64,000 nt of DNA from contig NZ_CP077769.1 in the NCBI RefSeq assembly GCF_020386615.1, positions 6,435,501 to 6,499,500 on the forward strand. The letters run 5' to 3'. This stretch comes from Chitinophaga pendula. Lineage in GTDB: Bacteria > Bacteroidota > Bacteroidia > Chitinophagales > Chitinophagaceae. A program made the translations under genes and the position numbers. Below, in pieces: positions 1-6,965 of this stretch. Position 1 is the first letter of the stretch. Each line of letters begins with the position of its first letter. The notes beneath the pieces were generated by a model. The model made no database searches. It saw nothing but the letters and a program-made list of their open reading frames with translations, and was not told the DNA's origin.

Positions 1-1142
1 TGGGGCAGCGGGTAGATGATGCCGCTTATATGCAACAGGTGATCGAGCGCCGTTATGTGACGCTGCCCATATTTGATAATGAGCAGATCTGTTTCGGAGC
101 GCCTACGGACACTGTGCAGCAGCTATCTGCCGGGGTCACCTATCATTTTGCCGGCGGCACGGTGATCCTCAAAAAAGTAAAACTGCCCGTACCGCAGGCC
201 GGGCAACAGCTGTTTGCCGAGCTGGTACAATATTCCAACGGAGATGCCTACGACCGTACCGGTTCTGTGTTTGTGATCCCGACGGACAAGGCGACCTCTT
301 TCCTGGATGGGCTGCAGAAAGGCGTACAGGCATTGCCGGTATATACCGATAAGCAAGGGAAAAAATACCAGGGCGTGACGGTAACGGATCACTACCAGCC
401 TACGCTGGAGCTGATGCGGTTTTTTACGCCATTCGGGGTACGTCAATTCAACCAGCAGGTGCAGATAAAAGGATACCAGTGGGCAGATTCAGCGCTATAT
501 AAACAGGATATCACGGAGTTGCATGCACGCATGCAGGGAGACGTGTTGCTGGGGGTATTTATCGGCAACTACGACAAAGGCGGCCACAAGGTGAGCCTGC
601 GACTTAAATACTATCCCGGATACAGCAAAGAAGAATCCGCCAAGATGAGTAAGACCTGGATCAGCCCTGTGTTCAACACAACGAACCTGATGGAGATGGC
701 CGGGCAGGAATATGCGACCATGTTCAAACAGGATTCTCTGCGTATAACCGTAGATATCCCGGCGGGACTGAAGAACCTGCAGCTGCGTTATATCACTACT
801 GGCCATGGCGGCTGGGGCGGCGGCGACGAATTCAATCCCAAGCTGAACGAGATATTTGTGGACGGCAAGCGGGTATATCACTTTATGCCCTGGCGTACGG
901 ACTGTGCGACTTACCGGTTGCTGAACCCAGCTTCCGGCAACTTTGGCAACGGATTATCCTCTTCCGATCTGAGTCGTTCCAACTGGTGTCCGGGTACGCT
1001 GACATTACCGGTGAGCATCCCATTGCCCGACCTGGCGCCCGGGAAGCATACAATACAGGTGGCGATCCCGCTGGGAGAGCCGGAGGGAGGCAGCTTCAGC
1101 GCCTGGAACGTCTCCGGTTGCCTGATTGGTGAGCAAGGATAA
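1..1142 (+). CDS. PNGase F-type peptide-N-glycosidase (5' end cut off by window)
   Basis: The frame is open from the first bases of the window, so the N-terminus and any signal peptide lie outside; about 379 residues are visible. The last 120 residues match the C-terminal domain of peptide-N4-(N-acetyl-beta-glucosaminyl)asparagine amidase F as I know it: GHGGWGGGDEF, then PWRTDC, NPASGNF, SSSDLSRSNWCPGT and a closing SFSAWNVSG. Such enzymes are secreted and remove N-glycans from glycoproteins by hydrolysing the Asn-GlcNAc amide bond. The first in-frame ATG at 30 is inside the protein and should not be taken as the start. The next gene follows 27 bases downstream, but a functional link to NAD salvage is not evident. 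The family call is firm; the true substrate is inferred. Confidence 0.85.
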   Translation, partial: GQRVDDAAYMQQVIERRYVTLPIFDNEQICFGAPTDTVQQLSAGVTYHFAGGTVILKKVKLPVPQAGQQLFAELVQYSNGDAYDRTGSVFVIPTDKATSFLDGLQKGVQALPVYTDKQGKKYQGVTVTDHYQPTLELMRFFTPFGVRQFNQQVQIKGYQWADSALYKQDITELHARMQGDVLLGVFIGNYDKGGHKVSLRLKYYPGYSKEESAKMSKTWISPVFNTTNLMEMAGQEYATMFKQDSLRITVDIPAGLKNLQLRYITTGHGGWGGGDEFNPKLNEIFVDGKRVYHFMPWRTDCATYRLLNPASGNFGNGLSSSDLSRSNWCPGTLTLPVSIPLPDLAPGKHTIQVAIPLGEPEGGSFSAWNVSGCLIGEQG

Positions 1143-1169
1143 GTGATCATTTTTAAATAAATATCTTTT

Positions 1170-1781
1170 ATGGATCTATACCAGGATCTGCTGACCGGGG
1201 TACACCAGATGAGCTGGCTGGAGATAATTGCTGCAGTATTCGGCGCTATCAGCGTAGTATGCAGTAAGCAGAACAGTATCTGGCTGTACCCTACCGGCCT
1301 GGTGAGCACGGGCATCTATGCTTATCTCCTTTCGCGGGAGCAATTCCGTTTGTATGCGGAGGCGACGTTGAACGTGTACTACTTTATCATGAGTGTATAT
1401 GGCTGGTACCATTGGGCAAGGAAAAAAGACCAGACGGACGTGCATATCAGCAAGGCCGGACAACGGGATTGGGTGGTGACCATCGCGATCGCTGTAATAG
1501 GCTGGGGACTGTTTTATGTGTTGCTGGCGAATTTCTCCAACTCGGATGTACCGGTGATCGATGCATTTGTATCGGCTACTGCATGTAGTGGTATGTGGTT
1601 GCTGGCGAGGCGGAAGATAGAGAACTGGATACTGCTGAATATCTCCAACCTGGTAGCGATACCGTTACTTTTTCACAAGCACCTGGTGCCTACGGCTTTA
1701 CTGACGATCTTTCTGTTTATTGTCGCGGTAATGGGCTACTTTAGCTGGAAGAAGCAACTGGAGCGTCGGGTGAGTGTTTGA
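1170..1781 (+). CDS. pnuC: Nicotinamide riboside transporter PnuC
   Basis: This 203-residue integral membrane protein carries the PnuC pattern: WLYPTGLVSTGIYAYL near residue 40, LYAEATLNVYYFIMSVYGWY near residues 60-80, and about seven hydrophobic segments in all. PnuC facilitates entry of nicotinamide riboside across the inner membrane, driven by its intracellular phosphorylation. The next gene encodes the expected kinase, 34 bases downstream, so the two very likely form an operon and an NAD salvage module. The length is typical of the family. The start ATG at 1170 is the only good one. Confidence 0.93.
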   Translation: MDLYQDLLTGVHQMSWLEIIAAVFGAISVVCSKQNSIWLYPTGLVSTGIYAYLLSREQFRLYAEATLNVYYFIMSVYGWYHWARKKDQTDVHISKAGQRDWVVTIAIAVIGWGLFYVLLANFSNSDVPVIDAFVSATACSGMWLLARRKIENWILLNISNLVAIPLLFHKHLVPTALLTIFLFIVAVMGYFSWKKQLERRVSV

Positions 1782-1815
1782 GCGGCCGCTTCGTTGTATC
1801 AATCAGGAAATGCAC

Positions 1816-2349
1816 ATGTATAGGATCGTTGTTTTAGGGCCGGAATCGACCGGAAAGAGTACACTTAGTCAGCAGCTGGCGGCACATTTTAATACGCGGT
1901 GGGTGCCTGAATATGCCCGGCAGTACCTGGAGGAATTGCCCCGTGCTTATGAGCAGCCGGACCTGCTAGTGATGGCGGAGGGGCAGCTGGCGCTGGAAGA
2001 CAGGCTGGCCACCGAAGCCCGGGATGTACTGATCTGTGATACCGACCTGTATGTGATCAAGGTGTGGAGCGAGCAAAAATATGGCACCTGTGACCCCCGG
2101 ATATTACAGCATATTGCCAGCCGGCAGTATGATCTTTACCTGCTGACCTACATTGATATTCCCTGGGAAGATGATCCGCAGCGGGAGTACCCGGACCCAC
2201 AGATGCGGGAATACTTTTACCGTATCTACCGGGATATTGCCATCAACAGCGGAGTGACGATGATAGACATCCGTGGGGACTATGAGACGCGCTTACAGAC
2301 GGCCATCGCTGCGGTGACGACTTTATTATCAGGCACTACTTCCCGGTAA
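1816..2349 (+). CDS. NadR-like ribosylnicotinamide kinase (P-loop ATPase)
   Basis: The product is 177 residues and begins MYRIVVLGPESTGKSTLS, with the P-loop GPESTGKST at residues 8-16, followed by EYARQYLEEL and DTDLYVIKVW, as in the C-terminal kinase domain of NadR. That domain phosphorylates nicotinamide riboside to nicotinamide mononucleotide. The adenylyltransferase and repressor domains of enterobacterial NadR are absent, which is usual for the stand-alone kinase. I placed the start at 1816 because homologs begin just before the P-loop; an ATG at 1810 and one at 1774 (overlapping pnuC) are alternatives. The stop overlaps the convergent mtgA by 14 bases. It follows pnuC and probably shares its transcript. 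Confidence 0.85.
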   Translation: MYRIVVLGPESTGKSTLSQQLAAHFNTRWVPEYARQYLEELPRAYEQPDLLVMAEGQLALEDRLATEARDVLICDTDLYVIKVWSEQKYGTCDPRILQHIASRQYDLYLLTYIDIPWEDDPQREYPDPQMREYFYRIYRDIAINSGVTMIDIRGDYETRLQTAIAAVTTLLSGTTSR

Positions 2350-3049
2350 CCAGGGCGGAAATATCGGGATCGCCGGCAATGTTGCGCATCTGCGTGAGTA
2401 TACGCCGCTGGCGCCAACTAGTGATACGGGCAGGAGGATTGACCGTGTATTTAGTGGGATTAGGGAGACAGGCAGCGATCATGGCAGCTTCTTCCCTGTT
2501 AAGACTGGCGGCATCCTTGCCGTAATAGTTCTGTGCAGCGGCTTCTATACCAAAGATTCCCTCTCCCATTTCTGCTACATTCAGATATACTTCCAGGATA
2601 CGTTGTTTGCCCCAGATCTTCTCTATCATAAAAGTGAAGTACGCTTCCAGACCTTTACGTATATAGCTCCTACCCTGCCAGAGGAAAACATTTTTGGCCA
2701 CCTGCTGGCTGATGGTGCTGGCGCCGCGAATCTTCTTACTGTTCTGATTATGTTTCATGGCCTTTTCGATGGACTTGAAGTCGAAGCCATCGTGATCGGG
2801 GAACAGTTGGTCTTCACTGGCGATCACGGCGAGTTTGCTATACTGGGAGATATTGGGATAGCTGACCCAGGATTTATGCAGGGATTTGCCGGAACCCCAT
2901 AAGCTGACCCAGCTGGCGATCATGGTGATGGTAACAGGCGGATTGACCCAACGGAGCACGATGATATAAGCAAAGTGTGCGATGAACAGTATTAATAGTA
3001 AGCGCTTGAGTTTTCTCCAGGTCCTTGGGACAATGCCTTTTAAATTCAT
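2336..3049 (-). CDS. mtgA: Monofunctional biosynthetic peptidoglycan transglycosylase
   Basis: This is a 237-residue GT51 glycosyltransferase. One N-terminal membrane segment (LLLILFIAHFAYIIVL) is followed by the GT51 motifs EDQLFPDHDGFD (catalytic Glu of motif 1), KIRGASTISQQVAKNVFLW, and EVYLNVAEMGEGIFGIEAAA. It polymerises lipid II into glycan strands on the outer face of the inner membrane. No transpeptidase domain follows, so it is the monofunctional type. A TTG at 3064 would extend it by five residues; the ATG at 3049 is preferred. It is convergent with, and overlaps, the nadR-like gene. Confidence 0.93.
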   Translation of the reverse strand: MNLKGIVPRTWRKLKRLLLILFIAHFAYIIVLRWVNPPVTITMIASWVSLWGSGKSLHKSWVSYPNISQYSKLAVIASEDQLFPDHDGFDFKSIEKAMKHNQNSKKIRGASTISQQVAKNVFLWQGRSYIRKGLEAYFTFMIEKIWGKQRILEVYLNVAEMGEGIFGIEAAAQNYYGKDAASLNREEAAMIAACLPNPTKYTVNPPARITSWRQRRILTQMRNIAGDPDISALVTGK

Positions 3050-3163
3050 ACGTAGGTTTAGCAAAATCGGCCGGAAAGTTAGGAATAATTTATTAAGCCC
3101 GTCTGTTTCCGGACCGTCGAATGTGACAGACTGCCTGTAAAAAGCGCAAAGTTAAAAATGTTG

Positions 3164-3171
3164 TAGGTTTG
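3164..3171 (+). promoter_or_regulatory. TAnnTTTG -7 element for the Sua5/YrdC gene
   Basis: TAGGTTTG matches the Bacteroidota -7 consensus TAnnTTTG and ends only four bases before the ATG at 3176. With initiation expected roughly 5-7 bases downstream of the element, the mRNA would be leaderless or nearly so. No clear -33 TTG is seen. Confidence 0.55.
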
Positions 3172-3175
3172 TAGT

Positions 3176-3793
3176 ATGATTCTACAGGTACATCCTGACA
3201 ACCCGAATCCCCGTCATCTGAAGACGATCATAGAATGTTTGAAAGACGGCGGTGTGATCATCTACCCTACCGATACGGTATATGGTATGGGGTGTGATAT
3301 AACCCAGCATAAGGCGATAGAGCGTATTTGCCGGATTAAACAGATCGACCCCAAAAAAGCACAGTTCTCCTTTATCTGCTACGACCTCAGTCATTTATCT
3401 GACTATGCCAAGAGTGTGGATACGCCGGTATTCAGGATATTGAAGAAGGCGTTGCCGGGGCCATATACTTTTATCCTGCCGGCGAGCCGCCAGGTGCCGA
3501 AGTTATTAAAGACCAAAAAGGATACGGTGGGTATCCGTGTACCGGATAATAATATCTGCCGTACGATCGTAAAGGAGCTGGGTAATCCGGTGATGAGCAC
3601 ATCGTTGCCGATAGAGGACTATGTGGAGGAGTATACTGATCCGGAGATCATCCATGAGAAGTTCGGCAAGATCGTCGATATCGTGGTGGATGGTGGTATG
3701 GGAGGGATGCGTTTTTCTACGATAGTAGACTGTACCGGTCCGGAGCCGGAGTTGATCCGCGAAGGACTCGGTGATTGGGAATCGATCTCCTGA
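3176..3793 (+). CDS. Sua5/YciO/YrdC/YwlC family protein (threonylcarbamoyl-AMP synthase-like)
   Basis: The 205-residue protein shows the YrdC fold signature: GGVIIYPTDTVYGMGCD at residues 25-41, KKAQFSFIC, ALPGPYTFILPAS and VGIRVPDN. Members make L-threonylcarbamoyl-AMP from threonine, bicarbonate and ATP, the first step of the t6A modification at tRNA position 37. The protein has only the YrdC domain, without the C-terminal Sua5 domain. Bacteroidota often carry a second YrdC homolog of the YciO type, so the exact assignment between TsaC and YciO is open. The start at ATG 3176 agrees with the N-terminus I expect for homologs, and it sits almost at the predicted transcription start. Confidence 0.85.
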   Translation: MILQVHPDNPNPRHLKTIIECLKDGGVIIYPTDTVYGMGCDITQHKAIERICRIKQIDPKKAQFSFICYDLSHLSDYAKSVDTPVFRILKKALPGPYTFILPASRQVPKLLKTKKDTVGIRVPDNNICRTIVKELGNPVMSTSLPIEDYVEEYTDPEIIHEKFGKIVDIVVDGGMGGMRFSTIVDCTGPEPELIREGLGDWESIS

Positions 3794-3814
3794 CCTGTTA
3801 AAACGGGTATATGT

Positions 3815-4162
3815 ATGAAAGGAAAACCGCTTTTGACCAGCATGTTCGCCACCGGCGCATTGCTGATGTTACATACGACCCTGCCAGCGCAGGGTAAGAC
3901 CACTATACCACTGCTGCCCCCTCATGCGGTGCAAGGATATCTGCCGGCTGTAATGCCAGCTTCCAAGGTGTTGTTGTCTCCTGTCGCGGCTGCGGCACCT
4001 GTTTACCTGCTGGCGACCCCGGTGGGGGCCACCGACTATTACAACCAGCATTTTGGTTTTTTCTGCAAGCGGGAATGGAAGCTGGAGCAGCGTACGGGCC
4101 TGCCTATCAAGTTCAGGTTAGGCAGCTACGATCATGCGCAGCAGCAGGAAGGCAAACGGTAG
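3815..4162 (+). CDS. Small secreted protein of unknown function
   Basis: I do not recognise this 115-residue protein. It begins with a signal peptide-like stretch (MKGKPLLTSMFATGALLMLH followed by TTLPAQG), then a Pro/Ala/Val-rich middle and a charged C-terminus with YNQHFGFFCKREWKLE. The single cysteine lies in that C-terminal part. It starts 21 bases after the YrdC gene on the same strand and is probably cotranscribed. The FFCKREWKLEQRTGLPIKFR stretch looks like a short conserved motif rather than linker, but I cannot name a family. Codon use resembles the neighbours. Confidence 0.6.
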   Translation: MKGKPLLTSMFATGALLMLHTTLPAQGKTTIPLLPPHAVQGYLPAVMPASKVLLSPVAAAAPVYLLATPVGATDYYNQHFGFFCKREWKLEQRTGLPIKFRLGSYDHAQQQEGKR

Positions 4163-4218
4163 GTACTGGCCTGTACTTTGTGTACCTTTTCTTCATCGAA
4201 CGATCTAAAATCAAGTGT

Positions 4219-4944
4219 ATGTTGCAAGTTGCTATGAATGGTAGCCGGCATATCGGCGATAGCGTCTATTTGCCCGCAGGGGTACAGGCGATTGCTGCCG
4301 ACGCAGCTGCTGCGGTGACGGCAGGGGCCTGTTCTGTACATGTACATATACGGGACCGCCTGGGTGAGGAGACGTTGTCGGCGCCGGATGTCGGGGGGCA
4401 GCTGGAAGCGATCCGTCAGGCTGTTCCGGGAGTACCGGTGGGTATCAGTACCGGCGCGTGGATCGTACCGGATGTAACAGAGCGGCTGGCATGCATAGCA
4501 GCCTGGGAGGTGTTGCCGGACTTTGTATCGGTGAACTTTGACGAGGATGGCCATGAGGCAGTAGCACATGCAGTGTTGCAAAAAGGAATAGGTATAGAAG
4601 CCGGTATCAACAGTGTTTATGCGGCAAAACAGTTGATTAGGAGTGGGTTGTTGTCGCAATGTTTCCGGATACTGCTGGAGCCTCCGGCAGCGGAGTTACC
4701 TGCTGCATTAGCGTTGGTGACTGCCCTGGAGGAGTTATTGCTTCCCCTGCCGGAAACGGGGCAGGTGGTGTTGTTACACGGGGTAGATCATACCAGCTGG
4801 CCATTATTGGAGCTGGCGTATGCGAAGGGCTACCAGAGCCGGATCGGTCTGGAAGACACCTTGTATCTGCCGGGAGGGATATTGGGGAGTAATGCGGAGA
4901 TGGTGAGCCAGGGGATAGCAATTGCGCAGCGAAAGCACCGGTAG
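4219..4944 (+). CDS. BKACE family protein (3-keto-5-aminohexanoate cleavage enzyme-like, DUF849)
   Basis: The 241-residue product is a short member of the beta-keto acid cleavage family. Visible hallmarks are SVHVHIRDRLG (metal-binding HxH), GISTGAW, SVNFDEDGHE, GIEAGINS and SRIGLEDTLYLPGG near the C-terminus. These TIM-barrel, Zn-dependent enzymes condense a beta-keto acid with acetyl-CoA, releasing acetoacetate and a CoA ester; the substrate cannot be told from sequence. Most members are about 270-310 residues, so this one is on the short side. I chose the ATG at 4219; a longer reading from 4075 would overlap the previous gene in another frame. A strong palindromic terminator follows. Confidence 0.75.
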   Translation: MLQVAMNGSRHIGDSVYLPAGVQAIAADAAAAVTAGACSVHVHIRDRLGEETLSAPDVGGQLEAIRQAVPGVPVGISTGAWIVPDVTERLACIAAWEVLPDFVSVNFDEDGHEAVAHAVLQKGIGIEAGINSVYAAKQLIRSGLLSQCFRILLEPPAAELPAALALVTALEELLLPLPETGQVVLLHGVDHTSWPLLELAYAKGYQSRIGLEDTLYLPGGILGSNAEMVSQGIAIAQRKHR

Positions 4945-4962
4945 CTATTACATTAAGTATAA

Positions 4963-5002
4963 AAAAGCGCAGGCCCTTCCGATCGGAAGGGCCTGCGCTT
5001 TT
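4963..5002. terminator. Perfect 40-bp palindromic bidirectional terminator
   Basis: The arms 4963-4980 and 4985-5002 are exactly complementary (18 bp) around GATC, which is itself palindromic. The stem is GC-rich inside and ends in A4 and T4 at its two edges, so it can work for both the BKACE gene on the plus strand and the C1 peptidase gene on the minus strand. Confidence 0.9.
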
Positions 5003-5014
5003 AAAGAAGTTGAA

Positions 5015-6163
5015 TTATTTGATGCCTAACTTTTTAGCGATATCGGCGGGGATCGCTTTTTTGTGCAGCATGATATTAGTGGTTTTGTAGGCGAAGAAAG
5101 GAACGGAAGCGTAGAAATAGCCACCGCAAGGGTTTTCAGTGCCCCATGAGTTCTTTACCTTAAAGTATTTGGTGCCTTGCTGATCTTTTACGAGGCCTAC
5201 GATATGCATACCGTGGTCGTCCTGTGTTTCGTAGTTATCGAAGGCTTGTTGTCTTACTTCAGGCGTGATGGTTTTTTCTTTACCCGGTTCTTCGAACAGC
5301 TTTTTGCGGGCATCCGGTGTGAGGTCAGCCCAGTCCTGATCGGGGACGATGGCGAGGCCATCTCTGAAGTTGAAGCCTTTTTCGCTTACATCGCTGGCCC
5401 AGGCGATGCTATAGCCATTGGTCACAGCAGATTCGGCGATGTTAACGAGTTCATTGAGCGGAACGTTGTATACTTTTTCCCAGTTCCAGTTGTCTGGTAC
5501 TTCCAGTACGAACTGGCTGTAGTAAGGGTGGTGGGTGAAAGAGGTCACGATCACGTAGTCGTCGGCATGGAGGCCCAGTTCTTTAGCGAAGGACTGGGGG
5601 GTATATGATTTGCCTTTGTATTCGAATTTCTCCGGGGTTTCGCCCATATAGGCGTTAAGTACTCCTTTGAATGCTTTCTGCCAGTTAGGGTTGATAGTAC
5701 CTTCTGTGTTGCCGATGGTTTTGAGCAAGCCTTCGAGGAGGTTGTTCATTTCACCGTTGTTATACATCTTCTGACGGTTGCCGTCGTATACATCCTGGGG
5801 GACGAGGCCGTATTCGCGGAGGCAAAGCAGGTCGTCGGGGAAGCCGCCACCTTCGCCGAAGTTGGCTTTTCCATGCATACGTACATAATTGGCAGCTTTC
5901 AGCGGGTACATTTTGTTTACAACAAACATTTCGCTGAGGTTAAGGCCTTTGCCTTTGCCCATGCGCATGAGTTCTGATTCGAAGAAAGAGAGGCCGGAGA
6001 ACGACCAGCAGGTACCGGTACGGCCCTGGTTTTGTACGTCGTAGGCTTCGATGTCTTTGATAACAGTAAATTGGTATTTGCTACCCTCTTTGTTGGTGGC
6101 AGTTTGTGCCAGGGTTGCGGTACTGCAGAATAGGGCGGCAGCGCCTAGTATCCATTTGCTCAT
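5015..6163 (-). CDS. Secreted C1 family cysteine peptidase (aminopeptidase C / bleomycin hydrolase type)
   Basis: The 382-residue protein has an N-terminal signal peptide (ILGAAALFCSTATLAQ) and a papain-like C1B catalytic domain. The nucleophile Cys lies in NQGRTGTCWSFSGLSFFESE, the catalytic His in DDHGMHIVGLV and the Asn in FKVKNSWGTENPCGGYF. This resembles PepC and bleomycin hydrolase, which are normally cytosolic hexamers; the signal peptide suggests a periplasmic or exported version. It is monocistronic, with a terminator on one side and its own promoter on the other. The C-terminal arm typical of PepC autoregulation is short here. Confidence 0.88.
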   Translation of the reverse strand: MSKWILGAAALFCSTATLAQTATNKEGSKYQFTVIKDIEAYDVQNQGRTGTCWSFSGLSFFESELMRMGKGKGLNLSEMFVVNKMYPLKAANYVRMHGKANFGEGGGFPDDLLCLREYGLVPQDVYDGNRQKMYNNGEMNNLLEGLLKTIGNTEGTINPNWQKAFKGVLNAYMGETPEKFEYKGKSYTPQSFAKELGLHADDYVIVTSFTHHPYYSQFVLEVPDNWNWEKVYNVPLNELVNIAESAVTNGYSIAWASDVSEKGFNFRDGLAIVPDQDWADLTPDARKKLFEEPGKEKTITPEVRQQAFDNYETQDDHGMHIVGLVKDQQGTKYFKVKNSWGTENPCGGYFYASVPFFAYKTTNIMLHKKAIPADIAKKLGIK

Positions 6164-6188
6164 AAGCTGTGTATGATTTTTAAGGGTT

Positions 6189-6218
6189 CAAAAATAGGGG
6201 AAAAGAATGTCGCAGCAA
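6189..6218 (-). promoter_or_regulatory. Promoter of the C1 peptidase gene (TTG-N19-TATTTTTG)
   Basis: On the minus strand TATTTTTG (6196 to 6189) matches TAnnTTTG, and a TTG (6218 to 6216) sits 19 bases upstream, within the usual 17-23 spacing for a -33 element. The leader would be about 20 bases. Confidence 0.6.
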
Positions 6219-6248
6219 TGCAGGTGATGTTGTAATGTGATAGACGGT

Positions 6249-6788
6249 TCACTGTTCTGTTGGCAATATTGCTTCGTATTGTTCTCTGTTGATCTCCCAT
6301 AACCAGAGGGAGTCGTTCTCTTTATCGGGCACTTCGCCGGCGAAGTGCATGCCTGCTTTCTGAAGGATCTTTACAGAGGCATTGTATTCTTTTTCTGTGT
6401 GAGCGATGACCCTTTTCACATAAGAATGGCCGAATGCGAACCTGATAAGGCCGAAGGCAAGTTCTGTACCGAGACCCAGGTCGCGGTAGTCCTGGGATAT
6501 TTCATAGCCTATTTCTACGGTGCCGGAATGGTCAGGCTTGCCTTTGAAGCCGCCGGCGCCGATGAGGCGTTGGTGTTTGCGGTGTATGACCAGGTAGAAG
6601 AACCAGCCCAATATAGCGGGGTCGTTGCGAAGTTTGTCGTACGCCACCAGTACCATTTCGGGGTAGTCTGTCCAGTGCTCGGGAATATCAATGCCGAGCA
6701 GGTCACCTAACACATTATTTCCGTGCAGTAATGCCTCAAAATATTGCAGGGAGCACGGTAAAAGTTGCAGGTGTGATGTTAAAATCAT
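6249..6788 (-). CDS. GNAT family N-acetyltransferase (RimJ/RimL-like)
   Basis: The 179-residue protein matches the RimJ/RimL branch of GNAT acetyltransferases: RLIGAGGFKG near residue 75, VEIGYEISQDYRDLGLGTEL (acetyl-CoA binding motif A region) and AHTEKEYNASVKILQKAGMH. Members move an acetyl group from acetyl-CoA to an amine, either a protein N-terminus or a small molecule; the substrate is unknown here. The Gly-rich loop reads RDLGLGTE, close to the R/QxxGxG/A consensus. No operon partner is apparent. Confidence 0.85.
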   Translation of the reverse strand: MILTSHLQLLPCSLQYFEALLHGNNVLGDLLGIDIPEHWTDYPEMVLVAYDKLRNDPAILGWFFYLVIHRKHQRLIGAGGFKGKPDHSGTVEIGYEISQDYRDLGLGTELAFGLIRFAFGHSYVKRVIAHTEKEYNASVKILQKAGMHFAGEVPDKENDSLWLWEINREQYEAILPTEQ

Positions 6789-6892
6789 GAGCGAAATCTA
6801 GTAAAGGAAAATGGGAAAAACAAGTACGGTAAGAGGGTAAGAATTAATTGTTCACGTCTTAAATGCAGCGGTTTTTTAAACGGATATTTTTG

Positions 6893-6948
6893 CCAGCCGG
6901 CAGCGGGATAACAGTATGATGAGCGGATACTATTCCGTTGCCGGCTGG
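6893..6948. repeat. Long inverted repeat downstream of polA
   Basis: Arms 6893-6906 and 6935-6948 pair over 14 positions with one G-T wobble, separated by 28 bases. The location just past the polA stop suggests an mRNA 3'-end structure, but there is no T-run on either strand, so it is not a classical intrinsic terminator. Confidence 0.55.
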
Positions 6949-6965
6949 TGATGGTGAGTAAGGGA

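Noticed and set aside
4075..4218. N-terminal extension of the BKACE gene
   Set aside because: It overlaps the small secreted protein gene and has no similarity to the family; ATG 4219 fits the family start.
6893..6948. Intrinsic terminator of polA
   Set aside because: The inverted repeat is strong, but no T-run follows on either strand and the loop is 28 bases; kept only as an inverted repeat.
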